A stretch of 19,089 nt of DNA from Pseudomonadota bacterium (GCA_003242645.1 QGVC01000021.1:1-19089); one strand, 5' to 3'. Shown: positions 7,798 through 17,057, counted from the stretch's first letter. Translations and numbers: made by a program. Notes: a model not told the origin generated them from the letters alone.

Positions 7798-9507
7798 CTA
7801 TCGCCTCGTATCCACGACGTTGATGAGAACCTTCGCAATAGGCTTTTTGCCCCAGACCTGCTCGATGGCCGCTCGCACGGAACGCCGCACCGCGTCGCGC
7901 ACGAGCTCGATATCCCGCCGCTTGCCTGCCGGGATGCTGCGCAACGTGCCATCGATGGCGTCGAAAACCACCTCTGTCATGGGCATGCCGTCCGCCGTCT
8001 CGGCCGGAATGCCCTCCATCGCTATGCTCGGATCGGACAGCAGCTCGCCGCGGCGGCTCATCGCCATCCCGATCGCGACGATTCCGGCAAAGGCAAGCCG
8101 CCGGCGCTCCCGCACAGAGCCCTCGCCGGAAACGATCAGCCGCCCGTCTCGATAAAGGCGCCCCACCGGCGCTTCGTCGATAATGGCCACGGGATCAGGC
8201 GCGAGACGGATCATTTGTCCATTCCGCAAAGGATGGACATCCAGAACGCCTGCCGCCTTGGCCAACCAGGCATGCTCCCGCAGGTGGCGCGCCTCGCCAT
8301 GCATTGGCACGGCGACCGCCGGCTTGAGCCAGGCGTACATCTCCTTCAGCTCCTCGCGGCGCGGGTGGCCCGTGACATGCACCAGGGCGTCGGCATCCGT
8401 GAGGATATCCACCCCGAGCAGCGCCAGGTTGTTCTGCACCCTGGTGACCGCCTTCTCGTTGCCCGGGATGGTCCGCGACGAGAAGATGACGAGGTCGCCT
8501 TGCCCGAGGCGGAGGTCTGGATGCTCACCTTCCGCGATGCGGGAGAGCGCGGCCCGCGGCTCGCCCTGGCTGCCAGTACACAGCATCAGCACCTCGTCGG
8601 GCTCGAGGTAGGCAAACTGATCCTGGTCGAGATAGCGGAAATCTTGCGGCAGGTAGCCTGTCTCCATGGCCACCTGGATGACCCGATGCATGGCCCGTCC
8701 AGCCACGACGAGATGCCGTCGCGTGGCCTTGGCCGCCTCGGCAATGGCACGTATGCGCGCGACGTTGGAGGCGAAGGTCGTCACGGCCACCCGGCGCTTC
8801 GCCTTGGCGATGATCGCCTTGAGCGACTCGGCAACATCGGCCTCCGAGGGAGACCGGCCCTCACGGAAGGCATTGGTGGAGTCGCAGATCAGCGCGCGGA
8901 CGCCTTCCCGGCCGAGGCTGCGAATTTTTTCCTCATCCGTCGGTTCACCGACCAACGGTGTGCGGTCGAGCTTCCAATCTCCGGTATGGAAGATGATGCC
9001 GTGCGGGGTACGGATCACCAGCCCGGAGGGCTCCGGTATGGAGTGGGCCATCGTGACGAACTCGAGATCGAACGGGCCCACCTTGAACCGAGCACCCATC
9101 GGGACAACGGTGATTGGCGGCTCAATTCCGCTGCTCTCCTCTGCGAGCTTCGAGCGCAGCATGGCCGCGGTGAACGGCGTCGCGTAGATGGGCGCGCGGA
9201 GCCGGTCCCACAGGTCGATCACGGCTCCAAAGTGGTCCTCGTGAGCGTGGGTAAGGACAATGCCCTCAAGGGCGCCGCGCTCCTCCTCGATGAAGCGCAG
9301 GTCTGGCAGGACTATCTCGACGCCAGGCTCGTGCTCCTCGGCAAACGTGAGGCCGAGGTCGACCATCAGCCAACGGCGGTTGTCCTCGAGCCCCATGCCA
9401 TAGAGGTAGACGTTGAGCCCGATCTCTCCGAGACCTCCAAGCCCCAGAAAAACGATCTCGTCCTCGCTCGACCCCGGCCGGGAGCCTGCCCGCCACATAT
9501 CCGTCAT
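7798..9507 (-). CDS. rnj: Ribonuclease J (metallo-beta-lactamase / beta-CASP)
   Basis: Endo- and 5'-3' exoribonuclease for rRNA maturation and mRNA turnover in the cytoplasm. 569 residues, typical length. Zinc-binding motif HAHEDH at 87-92, further ligands H155 (AHSIPEPSG) and D177 (HTGDWKLD), beta-CASP part with CDSTNA from 208, TGSQGEPRA at 311-319, HVTGHPRREEL with H387/H391, and PMHGE at 401-405. A C-terminal domain of about 100 residues completes the protein. Its ATG overlaps the birA stop (ATGA at 9504-9507), so translation is coupled to birA and, through it, to nuoN. Older annotations call this a metallo-beta-lactamase hydrolase; the motif set supports RNase J. Confidence 0.95.
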   Translation of the reverse strand: MTDMWRAGSRPGSSEDEIVFLGLGGLGEIGLNVYLYGMGLEDNRRWLMVDLGLTFAEEHEPGVEIVLPDLRFIEEERGALEGIVLTHAHEDHFGAVIDLWDRLRAPIYATPFTAAMLRSKLAEESSGIEPPITVVPMGARFKVGPFDLEFVTMAHSIPEPSGLVIRTPHGIIFHTGDWKLDRTPLVGEPTDEEKIRSLGREGVRALICDSTNAFREGRSPSEADVAESLKAIIAKAKRRVAVTTFASNVARIRAIAEAAKATRRHLVVAGRAMHRVIQVAMETGYLPQDFRYLDQDQFAYLEPDEVLMLCTGSQGEPRAALSRIAEGEHPDLRLGQGDLVIFSSRTIPGNEKAVTRVQNNLALLGVDILTDADALVHVTGHPRREELKEMYAWLKPAVAVPMHGEARHLREHAWLAKAAGVLDVHPLRNGQMIRLAPDPVAIIDEAPVGRLYRDGRLIVSGEGSVRERRRLAFAGIVAIGMAMSRRGELLSDPSIAMEGIPAETADGMPMTEVVFDAIDGTLRSIPAGKRRDIELVRDAVRRSVRAAIEQVWGKKPIAKVLINVVDTRR

Positions 9508-10301
9508 TGCTCGTTCGCGCCCGCTGCCGCCCCCAGCGTTACATCTCCATAGGTGAAGCGGCGCTGGGCACCGCTGGGATCACGTAAAACGAGTGCTCCT
9601 GACGGGTCGATCCCGAGGAAGCTACCTTCCACAACCTCCTGCCCTGTGTTGATGGTGATGTGCTCACCCGGCCTCCCCGCCCGCTCCAACCAGGCCTCCC
9701 GCACGCGCGCGAAACCGGCGCCGTTATCCCACTCGGTCAGCCACTGATGCATTGCAGCAGCAAGCTCGGACAGCATGTCTGCAGGCTCAACGAGGCACCC
9801 GTGCGCGGCAAGATCCGTTACTGAGCGGCCCAAACCCTCCGGATGAGTTGCAAGATTGATGCCGATGCCTACCACCGCCAGGAAGGCGTTGGAACTACCC
9901 GGGACGCGCGTGCACTCCGGCAAAATGCCGGCCAGCTTGGCGTCGTCAATGAGAACATCGTTGGGCCACTTCAATCGGAGGCCGCTGACAGCTCCGCCAC
10001 TTCGAGAGCAGGCAGAACGCACGGCCTCGTAAGTCGCAACCCCCGCAAGCAGGGAGAGCTGGTGGACAGCATCCGGAGAGCAGTCGAGCCGGATCAACAG
10101 GCTGGTGTATAGGTTCCCCGGGGGCGATGCCCATGTGCGGCCTGAGCGGCCGCGCCCCCGTGTCTGCATGCGCGCCCAGATCCACAGTGGGCCTGTTTCT
10201 CCGGCCCTGCCCAGGCGCATTGCCTCGGCGTTGGTCGAGCCGATCTCGTCAAAGGTGAGGAGGCCGTAGCCGGGCGGAAGCGCTGGAGCGGCCCCGGGCA
10301 T
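9504..10301 (-). CDS. birA: Biotin--[acetyl-CoA-carboxylase] ligase, class I (no HTH)
   Basis: Joins biotin to carboxylase carrier proteins via biotinyl-5'-AMP. From the ATG at 10301 it has 265 residues. The biotin/ATP loop GRGRSGRTWASP is at about 48-59 (usual GRGRRGR), KWPNDVL...KLAGIL at about 111-126 and GIGINL near 146-150; the small C-terminal SH3-like domain covers roughly the last 50 residues. There is no N-terminal helix-turn-helix, so it cannot act as the biotin-operon repressor. I chose 10301, 7 bp after the nuoN stop; an upstream in-frame ATG at 10337 lies inside nuoN and adds only a low-complexity leader. The stop overlaps the RNase J start. Confidence 0.94.
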   Translation of the reverse strand: MPGAAPALPPGYGLLTFDEIGSTNAEAMRLGRAGETGPLWIWARMQTRGRGRSGRTWASPPGNLYTSLLIRLDCSPDAVHQLSLLAGVATYEAVRSACSRSGGAVSGLRLKWPNDVLIDDAKLAGILPECTRVPGSSNAFLAVVGIGINLATHPEGLGRSVTDLAAHGCLVEPADMLSELAAAMHQWLTEWDNGAGFARVREAWLERAGRPGEHITINTGQEVVEGSFLGIDPSGALVLRDPSGAQRRFTYGDVTLGAAAGANEQ

Positions 10302-10308
10302 CGGCCGT

Positions 10309-11766
10309 TCAGTACCGGAAGCTTGCTGCCGCCGCATCGGCGACAGAGACGAGCGACGCCGGCAGGTAGGGCACGATGAACGCGAAGATCATGAGAGCTG
10401 CCGATACGGCAATGACGAAGCCCTCCTTGCTCCGCACGGGCAGGAAGCTGTCCTTCGGTTCATCGAAGAACATCACCTTCACAATGTAGAGGTAGTAGTA
10501 GGCGGCGATCACGCTCGCCAGCACGCCGATGACGGCCAAGGTGTAAAGCCCCGCATTTATGGCAGCAAGGAACACGTAGAATTTCGCGAAGAAGCCGGCC
10601 AACGGCGGAATCCCCGCCATGGAGAACATCAGCGCGCCGAAGGCAAAGGCCATCGGCAGATTGGTCTGCGCCAGGCCAGCGAGGTCGCTGATTTCCTCCG
10701 TCGGGCCGTCGGAGCGGCGCATGGCCAGGATGCAGGCGAACGCGCCGAGCGTCATCACGAGGTAGATCCCCATGTAGAGAATGACGCCCTGAACGCCCTC
10801 CTGCGAGGCAGCTGCCAGCCCTACGAATGCAAATCCGACGTGGCCGATCGAAGAGTAGGCCATTAGCCGCTTGATGTTGCGCTGGCCGATGGCCGCGAAC
10901 GAGCCGAGCAGCATCGAGGCGATGGAAAGAAACACGATGATCTGCTGCCACTGAGGCGTCATACCCGGGAAGGCCGACAGCACCAGCCGGATGAGCAGCC
11001 CCATCGAGGCAACCTTCGTGGCCGAAGCGAAGAAGGCCACGACGGGTGTGGGTGCGCCCTCGTAGACGTCCGGCGTCCACATGTGAAACGGCACCGCCGA
11101 AACCTTGAAGGCGACACCGACCAGCACGAACACGAGGCCAAAGACGAGGCCGATATTGTCGATTGCAACGTTGCCGGTCGCGATGCCCGCGATCGTCGCG
11201 AAGCTCGTGGAGCCGGTGAAGCCGTAGACCAAAGAGACGCCATAGAGCATCATGCCCGAGGCGAGCGCGCCCAGAACGAAATACTTGAGCCCCGCCTCGC
11301 TCGAACGCAGGTTGTCCCGGCGATAGGAGGCCAGCACGTAGGCTGCCAGGCTCTGCATCTCGAGGCCAAGGTAAAGGGTGATGAGGTCGCCGGCCGAGAC
11401 CATCACCAGCATCCCGACGACCGACAGCAGGATGAGCACCGAGTACTCGAACCGCATCTGGCGGTGGTCGGTGAGGTCGTCGAAAGCAAGCAGCAGTGCT
11501 GCCGCCGTGGCGCCGAGGATCAGCAGCTTCATCAGCCGGGCGAAGCTGTCCACGACGAAGGCGCCCTCGAACATCGCCTTCACGTCCGCCGGCTGCATGA
11601 CGATCGCGGTGCCCGCCACCGCCAAGAGAACGATGGCCAGCCACCCGATGGCCCGGCCCTCCTCGTCTGTTTGAGGCCGGAACACGCCCAGCACGAGGAG
11701 TGCCATGGCGCCGATCGCCAGAATGAGCTCCGGAAGCAGGGGGCCGAGAGTTTGTAGGTAGGTCAT
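10309..11766 (-). CDS. nuoN: NADH:quinone oxidoreductase subunit N
   Basis: Antiporter-like proton-pumping subunit of the complex I membrane arm. 485 residues with about 14 membrane segments. Key charged residues of the family are present: the glutamate of the LYLGLEMQSLAAY segment (E136) and the lysine of VAFKVSAVPFHMWTPD (K221), followed by VYEGAPTPVVAFFASATK. The start ATG at 11766 is 22 bp after the nuoM stop, with GGGGAG about 12 nt upstream. The stop lies 7 bp before birA, so the complex I operon continues into birA. Confidence 0.97.
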   Translation of the reverse strand: MTYLQTLGPLLPELILAIGAMALLVLGVFRPQTDEEGRAIGWLAIVLLAVAGTAIVMQPADVKAMFEGAFVVDSFARLMKLLILGATAAALLLAFDDLTDHRQMRFEYSVLILLSVVGMLVMVSAGDLITLYLGLEMQSLAAYVLASYRRDNLRSSEAGLKYFVLGALASGMMLYGVSLVYGFTGSTSFATIAGIATGNVAIDNIGLVFGLVFVLVGVAFKVSAVPFHMWTPDVYEGAPTPVVAFFASATKVASMGLLIRLVLSAFPGMTPQWQQIIVFLSIASMLLGSFAAIGQRNIKRLMAYSSIGHVGFAFVGLAAASQEGVQGVILYMGIYLVMTLGAFACILAMRRSDGPTEEISDLAGLAQTNLPMAFAFGALMFSMAGIPPLAGFFAKFYVFLAAINAGLYTLAVIGVLASVIAAYYYLYIVKVMFFDEPKDSFLPVRSKEGFVIAVSAALMIFAFIVPYLPASLVSVADAAAASFRY

Positions 11767-11788
11767 CTCGTGATGTCTCCCCGCCGAA

Positions 11789-13288
11789 TTACTTTGCGAG
11801 CGCCGCGGCAGCCGTATTCACCGCGGCCTCGTAATGCTGCACGAGCGCCTTCACCGATACCGCGGTGACGTCGAGGATTGGGGCTGGATAGAACCCGAAC
11901 AGGATGGTGAGGATCACAAGCGGCCCCATCACAAGGACCTCGCGTGGCGACATGTCCGTGATCGCCTTCAAAGACGCCTTCTCAAGAGCGCCGAAAATCA
12001 CGCGCCGATAGAGATAGAGCATGTAGGAAGCGGAGAGGATCACGCTCGTCGTCGCGAGGAACGCCACCCACGTGTTGGTTTTGAACGCCGCAAGCAACGT
12101 GAGGAACTCACCCACGAAGCCGCTGGTCCCCGGCAGGCCGACATTGGCCATGGTGAAAACCATGAAGCAGAACGCGTATATCGGCATCCGATTGACGAGC
12201 CCACCGTAGGCCGCGATCTCGCGCGTGTGCATCCGGTCGTAGATAACGCCAACGCAAAGGAACAGCGCGGCCGACACGATGCCGTGCGAGATCATTTGGA
12301 AGATCGCGCCGTCGACGCCCTGCACTGTGAACGTGAAAATGCCCATCGTCACAAAGCCCATGTGGGCCACGGACGAATAGGCGATCAGCTTCTTCACGTC
12401 TTCCTGCGCCAGCGCCACGAGCGATGTGTAGATGATGGCGATGACGGAAAGAGCGAACACCAGCGGTGCCAACTCCTGGCTCGCCAGCGGAAACATCGGC
12501 ACGGAGAAGCGCAGGAAACCGTAGCCGCCCATTTTCAGCAGGATCGCTGCCAGGATCACCGACCCGGCCGTCGGCGCCTCAACGTGGGCGTCCGGCAGCC
12601 ACGTGTGCACGGGCCACATCGGCAATTTCACCGCAAAGGACGCGAAGAACGCGAGCCACAGCCACCATTGCATGTCGGCGGGGAACGCGGCCCGCTGCAG
12701 CTCGATGATGTTGGTGGTGCCGGCGTGCCAGTACATCGCCATCATGGCGAGCAGCATCAGCAGCGAGCCAAGCAGCGTGTAGAGGAAAAACTTGAAGGTA
12801 GCGTAGATCCGCCTCGGGCCTCCCCACACCCCGATGATGAGGAACATCGGGATAAGGCTTCCCTCGAAGAAGAGATAGAAGAGCACCAGGTCGAGCGCGC
12901 AGAAGACGCCGATCATCAGCGTCTCCATGACCAGGAAGGCCATCATGTATTCCTTGACGCGCGTCTCGATGCTCTCCCAGCTCGCCAGGATGCAGAGCGG
13001 CATCAGGAAGGTCGTCAGAATGACGAACAGCATCGAGATGCCGTCGACGCCCATGCGGTAGGCAATCGGGCCGAGCCAGGGCCGCTCCTCCAGGAACTGA
13101 AAGTTCGGGGTCGACGTATCGAAATTGATCCATACCAGCAGCGACACGCCGAACGTGACGAGCGTGGTCCAGAGGGCGATGTAGCGCGCGTTCTGCACTG
13201 CATCGCGCGGCAGGAACGCGATGAACGCGACGCCGACCAGCGGCAGGAAGGTGATCAGCGACAGAAGTGGTGCGTTGGCGATGTTCAT
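11789..13288 (-). CDS. nuoM: NADH:quinone oxidoreductase subunit M
   Basis: Second antiporter-like proton channel of complex I. 499 residues from the ATG at 13288, which overlaps the nuoL stop (ATGA, 13285-13288). A longer frame from 13474 exists, but its first 62 residues are arginine-rich and are the nuoL sequence read out of frame. Functional residues: E142 in [14 protein letters not shown]221 in [18 protein letters not shown], and K252 in [14 protein letters not shown]. These match the pumping residues known from E. coli NuoM. Fully hydrophobic multi-span protein of normal length. Confidence 0.97.
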   Translation of the reverse strand: MNIANAPLLSLITFLPLVGVAFIAFLPRDAVQNARYIALWTTLVTFGVSLLVWINFDTSTPNFQFLEERPWLGPIAYRMGVDGISMLFVILTTFLMPLCILASWESIETRVKEYMMAFLVMETLMIGVFCALDLVLFYLFFEGSLIPMFLIIGVWGGPRRIYATFKFFLYTLLGSLLMLLAMMAMYWHAGTTNIIELQRAAFPADMQWWLWLAFFASFAVKLPMWPVHTWLPDAHVEAPTAGSVILAAILLKMGGYGFLRFSVPMFPLASQELAPLVFALSVIAIIYTSLVALAQEDVKKLIAYSSVAHMGFVTMGIFTFTVQGVDGAIFQMISHGIVSAALFLCVGVIYDRMHTREIAAYGGLVNRMPIYAFCFMVFTMANVGLPGTSGFVGEFLTLLAAFKTNTWVAFLATTSVILSASYMLYLYRRVIFGALEKASLKAITDMSPREVLVMGPLVILTILFGFYPAPILDVTAVSVKALVQHYEAAVNTAAAALAK

Positions 13289-15294
13289 AGCGGCTGCCCG
13301 CCCGTGAACATGAAGACTGTGAGAATGATCGCGACGCCGATCAGCATCGCGAAAGCGTAGTGGTACACGTAGCCGGTCTGCAGCCGCACGACGCGACCCG
13401 TCGTGTCGAGCACGCGCGCCGCAACACCGTCTGGACCAAGGCCGTCGATGATCTGCCCATCTCCCGTCTTCCACAGGACGCGGCCGATCCAGAAAGCGGG
13501 CCGGACGAACAGCCGGTCATAAAGCGCGTCGAAGTACCAGGCGTTGAGCAGGAAGTTGTAGAGCGGACGGAACGCCTGGGCCGTAGCCGCCGGTAGCCAC
13601 GTCGCCGACATGTAGTAGAGCCACGCAAGGCCGAACCCAATCAGCATGGCGATCGTGGGTGACCAAGCGACCCACAACGGCACGTGGTGCATTTCCTCCA
13701 GAATGTGATTGCCCGGTGCCGTTGCCAGAGAGCGGCCCCAGAACTTCGCATACCCATCGCCGATGAAGTACGAGGCGAAGGCAAACCCGGCCACGACGGA
13801 GCCCACCGCCAGCACCGCGAGCGGCACCAGCATGACAGGCGGGCTCTCGTGGGGCTCGTGGTGATCATGAGCGTGAGCGTGGTGCGAATCCGGATGGCTG
13901 CCTGCCGCGCCGGCACTATGGCCGGAATGGCGCCAATGGGGCTCGCCGTAGAACGTCATGAAAAAGAGACGCCACGAGTAGAACGCAGTCATCAGCGCTG
14001 CGATGACGAGCAGCCAGAAGGCAAAGTTGCCGGGCGTGTGTGCGGCCCAAGCCGCCTCCACGATGGCATCCTTGGAGTGGAATCCGGCGAAGCCGATGAG
14101 GCCGGGGATGCCCACGCCTGTCAGCGCCAGCGTGCCGATGAGCATCATCGCCCAGGTATACGGAAGCCGCTCCGCCAGCCCGCCCATGCGGCGCATATCC
14201 TGCTCGTGGTGCATGGCATGGATGACAGAGCCAGCGCCGAGAAACAGCAGCGCCTTGAAGAAGGCGTGAGTGAAGAGGTGGAAGATCCCGGCGGAATACG
14301 CGCCGACGCCGCACGCGACGAACATGTAGCCGAGCTGCGAGCATGTCGAATACGCGATCACACGCTTGATGTCGTTCTGCACGAGCCCGACGGTCGCAGC
14401 GAAAAATGCGGTGACAGCTCCGATCAGCGTCACGAATTGCAACGTGGTCGGCGCGTACTCGAACATCGGCGACAGGCGCGCCACCATGAACACGCCGGCC
14501 GTCACCATGGTCGCTGCGTGGATCAAGGCCGAAACGGGCGTAGGACCCTCCATCGCGTCCGGCAACCAAGTGTGCAGGATGAACTGCGCCGACTTACCCA
14601 TGGCGCCGATGAAGAGCAGCAGACAGAGCACCGTCAGGATGTCGACCTGGGTGCCCAGGAACTCCATTGTCTTCCCGGCAAACGCGGGCGCAGCCGCGAA
14701 AATCGCATCGAGCTGGACCGTCTGGAAAACGTAGAACGTTCCGAAGATGCCGAGGGCAAAGCCGAAGTCACCGACGCGGTTGACGACGAAGGCTTTGATC
14801 GCTGCCGCATTTGCCGAGGGCCGCGTGTACCAGAAGCCGATGAGCAGATAGCTCGCGAGGCCGACGCCCTCCCAGCCGAAGAACATCTGCACGAGGTTGT
14901 CGCTGGTCACCAGCATCAGCATGGCGAAGGTGAACAGCGACAAGTACGAGAAGAACCGCTCGCGGCTCTCGTCCTCGTGCATGTAGCCGATGGAGTAGAG
15001 GTGGACGAGCGCCGAAACGGTGTTGACCACCACCAGCATCACCGCGGTCAGCGTGTCGATGCGCAGCGACCAGGAGGCGTCGAGCTCGCCGGAGGTGATC
15101 CAGCGCGCGATCGGCACCTTCGCAACAGCGCCGCCGAAGCCGACCTGGATGAAGGCAATCCACGAGAGAACCGCAGCTATGCCGACGAGCGAGGTCGTGA
15201 GAATTTCCGTCGGCCGTGCGCCAATGGCGCGCCCGAAGAAGCCTGCGACGATGGCGCCGATGAGCGGCAGGAAGACGATGGCCTGGTACATCAT
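13285..15294 (-). CDS. nuoL: NADH:quinone oxidoreductase subunit L
   Basis: Distal antiporter-like proton channel of complex I, which also carries the long lateral helix at its C-terminus. 669 residues, slightly longer than the 613 of E. coli. Conserved residues: E142 in [18 protein letters not shown] and K234 in [24 protein letters not shown] hydrophilic loop at about residues 450-481 is rich in histidine (HSGHSAG...[10 protein letters not shown]) and accounts for part of the extra length. Two adjacent ATGs (15294 and 15291) are possible starts; GAGGGGATCGGG lies upstream. 69-bp gap from nuoK. Confidence 0.97.
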   Translation of the reverse strand: MMYQAIVFLPLIGAIVAGFFGRAIGARPTEILTTSLVGIAAVLSWIAFIQVGFGGAVAKVPIARWITSGELDASWSLRIDTLTAVMLVVVNTVSALVHLYSIGYMHEDESRERFFSYLSLFTFAMLMLVTSDNLVQMFFGWEGVGLASYLLIGFWYTRPSANAAAIKAFVVNRVGDFGFALGIFGTFYVFQTVQLDAIFAAAPAFAGKTMEFLGTQVDILTVLCLLLFIGAMGKSAQFILHTWLPDAMEGPTPVSALIHAATMVTAGVFMVARLSPMFEYAPTTLQFVTLIGAVTAFFAATVGLVQNDIKRVIAYSTCSQLGYMFVACGVGAYSAGIFHLFTHAFFKALLFLGAGSVIHAMHHEQDMRRMGGLAERLPYTWAMMLIGTLALTGVGIPGLIGFAGFHSKDAIVEAAWAAHTPGNFAFWLLVIAALMTAFYSWRLFFMTFYGEPHWRHSGHSAGAAGSHPDSHHAHAHDHHEPHESPPVMLVPLAVLAVGSVVAGFAFASYFIGDGYAKFWGRSLATAPGNHILEEMHHVPLWVAWSPTIAMLIGFGLAWLYYMSATWLPAATAQAFRPLYNFLLNAWYFDALYDRLFVRPAFWIGRVLWKTGDGQIIDGLGPDGVAARVLDTTGRVVRLQTGYVYHYAFAMLIGVAIILTVFMFTGGQPL

Positions 15295-15299
15295 CGCAA

Positions 15300-15307
15300 C
15301 CCGATCC
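15300..15307 (-). repeat. GGATCGGG leader motif, copy at nuoL
   Basis: On the - strand GGATCGGG ends 5 nt before the nuoL ATG and forms part of GAGGGGATCGGG. The same 8-mer occurs in the nuoK and nuoJ leaders. The overlapping GAGG may serve as ribosome binding site. Confidence 0.5.
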
Positions 15308-15363
15308 CCTCGGGTGAGACGGAGTGCGCTGCCATTCGCTCGTCCCGAACCATTTCCGCTCCC

Positions 15364-15681
15364 TCACCCCTTCATCACGTTCACGTCGTCTACCGCGATC
15401 GAGCCGCGATTGCGGTAGAAGACGACAACGATTGCCAAACCGATCGCTGCCTCGGCAGCGGCCACCGTCAGCACGAACAGCGCGAACACCTGCCCGACGA
15501 GATCAGCGAGGAAATACGAGAACGCCACCAGGTTGATGTTGACCGCAAGCAGCATCAGCTCGATCGACATCAGGATGATGATGACGTTCTTCCGGTTGAG
15601 AAAAATGCCAAAGATGCCGAGCGTGAAAAGGATCGCGGCAACCGTGAGGTAGTGGCCGAGTCCGACGGCTGAGAATTCCAT
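15364..15681 (-). CDS. nuoK: NADH:quinone oxidoreductase subunit K
   Basis: Small membrane subunit of complex I, homologous to mitochondrial ND4L. 105 residues, three membrane segments. The two membrane glutamates needed for proton transfer are present: E41 in [19 protein letters not shown] and E77 in [16 protein letters not shown], equivalent to E36 and E72 of E. coli NuoK. The C-terminus [20 protein letters not shown] is typical. 36-bp gap from nuoJ; the leader has a GGATCGGG motif but no strong Shine-Dalgarno. Confidence 0.97.
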   Translation of the reverse strand: MEFSAVGLGHYLTVAAILFTLGIFGIFLNRKNVIIILMSIELMLLAVNINLVAFSYFLADLVGQVFALFVLTVAAAEAAIGLAIVVVFYRNRGSIAVDDVNVMKG

Positions 15682-15690
15682 GGTTGGGTT

Positions 15691-15698
15691 CCCGATCC
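15691..15698 (-). repeat. GGATCGGG leader motif, copy at nuoK
   Basis: On the - strand GGATCGGG ends 9 nt before the nuoK ATG, in the 36-bp gap after nuoJ. Same 8-mer as in the nuoJ and nuoL leaders. Confidence 0.5.
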
Positions 15699-15717
15699 GC
15701 TTGCCTTTTGTCCAGTG

Positions 15718-16359
15718 TCAGCCCTGAGCCTCGCCGGACGGCACAATGGCCTGCCCCGGCTCCACCTTCACCACCTCGATCGCCGTTTCAGGCGTCCGGG
15801 CCGTCTGAGCCGCGATCGACTGCCGTTTAACGCCCGGCTTGTGCCGCAGCGTCAGAACAATGGCGCCGATCATCGCCACGAGGAGAATCAGCCCTGCCCC
15901 TTGGAAGAAGAGGACGTAACGCGTGTAGATGAGACGGCCAAGCGCCTCAGTGTTGGTGATCCCCGAACCGGCGGTCGGGAACGGAGCGGCGGCAACGCCC
16001 GAAACATCCGGCTGGATGTACGCAAAGCCCACCACCATCACGAGCTCGACCAGAACGATGCCGCCGATCAGCGCTGCCAAAGGCGCATTCCGGATGAAGC
16101 CGGCCCTCAGCTCGGCAAAATCGACGTCGAGCATCATGACGACGAACAGGAACAGCACTGCCACGGCGCCGACATAGACGATGACCAGCACCATCGCCAG
16201 GAACTCGGCACCGAGCAGGACGAAAAGGCCCGCCGCGTTGAAAAATGCGAGGATCAGGAAGAGCACGGCGTGCACCGGGTTCCGCGCAATGATCACCATT
16301 GCGCCCGCGAGCACGCTCAAGATCGCAAAGATGTAGAAGAAAAACGCCGACAGGCCCAT
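15718..16359 (-). CDS. nuoJ: NADH:quinone oxidoreductase subunit J
   Basis: Membrane subunit of complex I, homologous to mitochondrial ND6. 213 residues; longer than the 184 of E. coli because of a polar C-terminal tail of about 35 residues that is common in alphaproteobacteria. The third membrane segment FLAMVLVIVYVGAVAVLFLFVVMML (about 53-77) holds the conserved tyrosine Y62 and the glycine of the pi-bulge that couples quinone reduction to pumping. ATG at 16359 is preceded by AAAGGA. It is separated from nuoI by 188 bp, unusually wide for this cluster. Confidence 0.97.
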   Translation of the reverse strand: MGLSAFFFYIFAILSVLAGAMVIIARNPVHAVLFLILAFFNAAGLFVLLGAEFLAMVLVIVYVGAVAVLFLFVVMMLDVDFAELRAGFIRNAPLAALIGGIVLVELVMVVGFAYIQPDVSGVAAAPFPTAGSGITNTEALGRLIYTRYVLFFQGAGLILLVAMIGAIVLTLRHKPGVKRQSIAAQTARTPETAIEVVKVEPGQAIVPSGEAQG

Positions 16360-16370
16360 CGTCCTTTCGT

Positions 16371-16378
16371 CCCGATCC
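16371..16378 (-). repeat. GGATCGGG leader motif, copy at nuoJ
   Basis: On the - strand GGATCGGG ends 11 nt before the nuoJ ATG, within GGGGATCGGG; that 10-mer is shared exactly with the nuoL leader. Confidence 0.5.
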
Positions 16379-16381
16379 CCT

Positions 16382-16531
16382 TCAGCTGCTCGGCCGGGAG
16401 CCGCTGACGCTCATTCCTTCTGTGCCGCAATAAGAACGCCCCCAGCCAGGTTTCGCAGGGGCACTTAGCCTAATCGGCGCCACAAACCAAGGCCGAAAAG
16501 GCTGTTCTTGATAACCGGCTTGCATCGTCAT
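16382..16531 (-). CDS. Candidate small reading frame (49 codons) between nuoI and nuoJ
   Basis: On the - strand an ATG at 16531 opens a 49-codon frame ending in TGA at 16382-16384. It begins MTMQAGYQEQPFRPWFVAP and ends SGSRPSS. GAGGGGG lies directly upstream of the ATG, at short spacing, and the frame almost fills the 188-bp gap: it starts 16 bp after the nuoI stop and ends 22 bp before nuoJ. Against it: third-position G+C is only moderate, lower than in the flanking genes; there is no membrane segment or known motif; and a frame this short can be open by chance in GC-rich DNA. It could be a coupling leader, a small protein or nothing. Confidence 0.3.
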   Translation of the reverse strand: MTMQAGYQEQPFRPWFVAPIRLSAPAKPGWGRSYCGTEGMSVSGSRPSS

Positions 16532-16547
16532 GCCCCCTCAGCGCCTG

Positions 16548-17039
16548 TCAGCGGTACTTGGCATCAAGCGCAATGTTCTTGGCCAGGACCCGCTCCCAGC
16601 GGTCGCCGTTATCGAGCAATCGCTGCTTGTCGTAGAGCAGCTCCTCGCGTGTTTCCGTGGCGAACTCGAAGTTCGGCCCTTCCACGATCGCATCCACCGG
16701 GCAGGCCTCCTGACACAGGCCGCAGTAGATGCACTTCACCATGTCGATGTCGTAGCGTGTCGTGCGCCGCGTGCCGTCATTGCGGCGCGGACCCGCTTCA
16801 ATGGTGATGGCGTAAGCCGGACAAATCGCTTCGCACAGCTTGCACGCGATGCAGCGCTCCTCGCCATTGGGATAACGGCGTAAAGCGTGCTCGCCGCGGA
16901 AGCGCGGGCTGAGCGGCCCCTTTTCATAGGGGTAGTTGACCGTGGCCTTCGGCGCAAAGAAGTAGCGCATCGAAAGGAAGAAGGCCGAAATGAACTCGGT
17001 CAGAAACGCTGCGCGGATGGCTTGAGCAATGGATGCCAT
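16548..17039 (-). CDS. nuoI: NADH:quinone oxidoreductase subunit I (2[4Fe-4S])
   Basis: Peripheral-arm subunit of complex I carrying clusters N6a and N6b, which pass electrons towards N2 and quinone. 163 residues. Two 8-Fe ferredoxin motifs: [12 protein letters not shown] with C63, C66, C69, C73, and [16 protein letters not shown] with C103, C106, C109, C113. The N-terminus ([21 protein letters not shown]) is the membrane-associated amphipathic helix, and [28 protein letters not shown] is the family hallmark leading into the first motif. ATG at 17039 has GGAGAG at good spacing, 18 bp after nuoH. Confidence 0.98.
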   Translation of the reverse strand: MASIAQAIRAAFLTEFISAFFLSMRYFFAPKATVNYPYEKGPLSPRFRGEHALRRYPNGEERCIACKLCEAICPAYAITIEAGPRRNDGTRRTTRYDIDMVKCIYCGLCQEACPVDAIVEGPNFEFATETREELLYDKQRLLDNGDRWERVLAKNIALDAKYR

Positions 17040-17057
17040 GACGAGATCTCTCCGCCG

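Noticed and set aside
7411..9552. 713-codon open frame on the + strand, antisense to rnj and mce
   Set aside because: Spans two well-recognised genes on the other strand; composition is His/Arg/Pro-rich as expected for the complement of GC-rich coding sequence, and no family is recognisable.
11834..13360. 508-codon open frame on the + strand, antisense to nuoM
   Set aside because: Shadow of nuoM with the same Arg/His/Glu-rich composition; no start signal or homology pattern.
13289..13474. 62-residue N-terminal extension of nuoM
   Set aside because: It is nuoL sequence read in another frame; the ATGA overlap at 13285-13288 gives a standard nuoM start.
13684..15672. 662-codon open frame on the + strand, antisense to nuoL and nuoK
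   Set aside because: Shadow of nuoL/nuoK: long only because the coding strand has strong third-position G+C bias; product is Arg/His/Glu-rich with no domain.
16438..16462. GCCCC...GGGGC inverted repeat between nuoI and nuoJ
   Set aside because: Only 5 bp with a 15-nt loop in GC-rich DNA; expected by chance.
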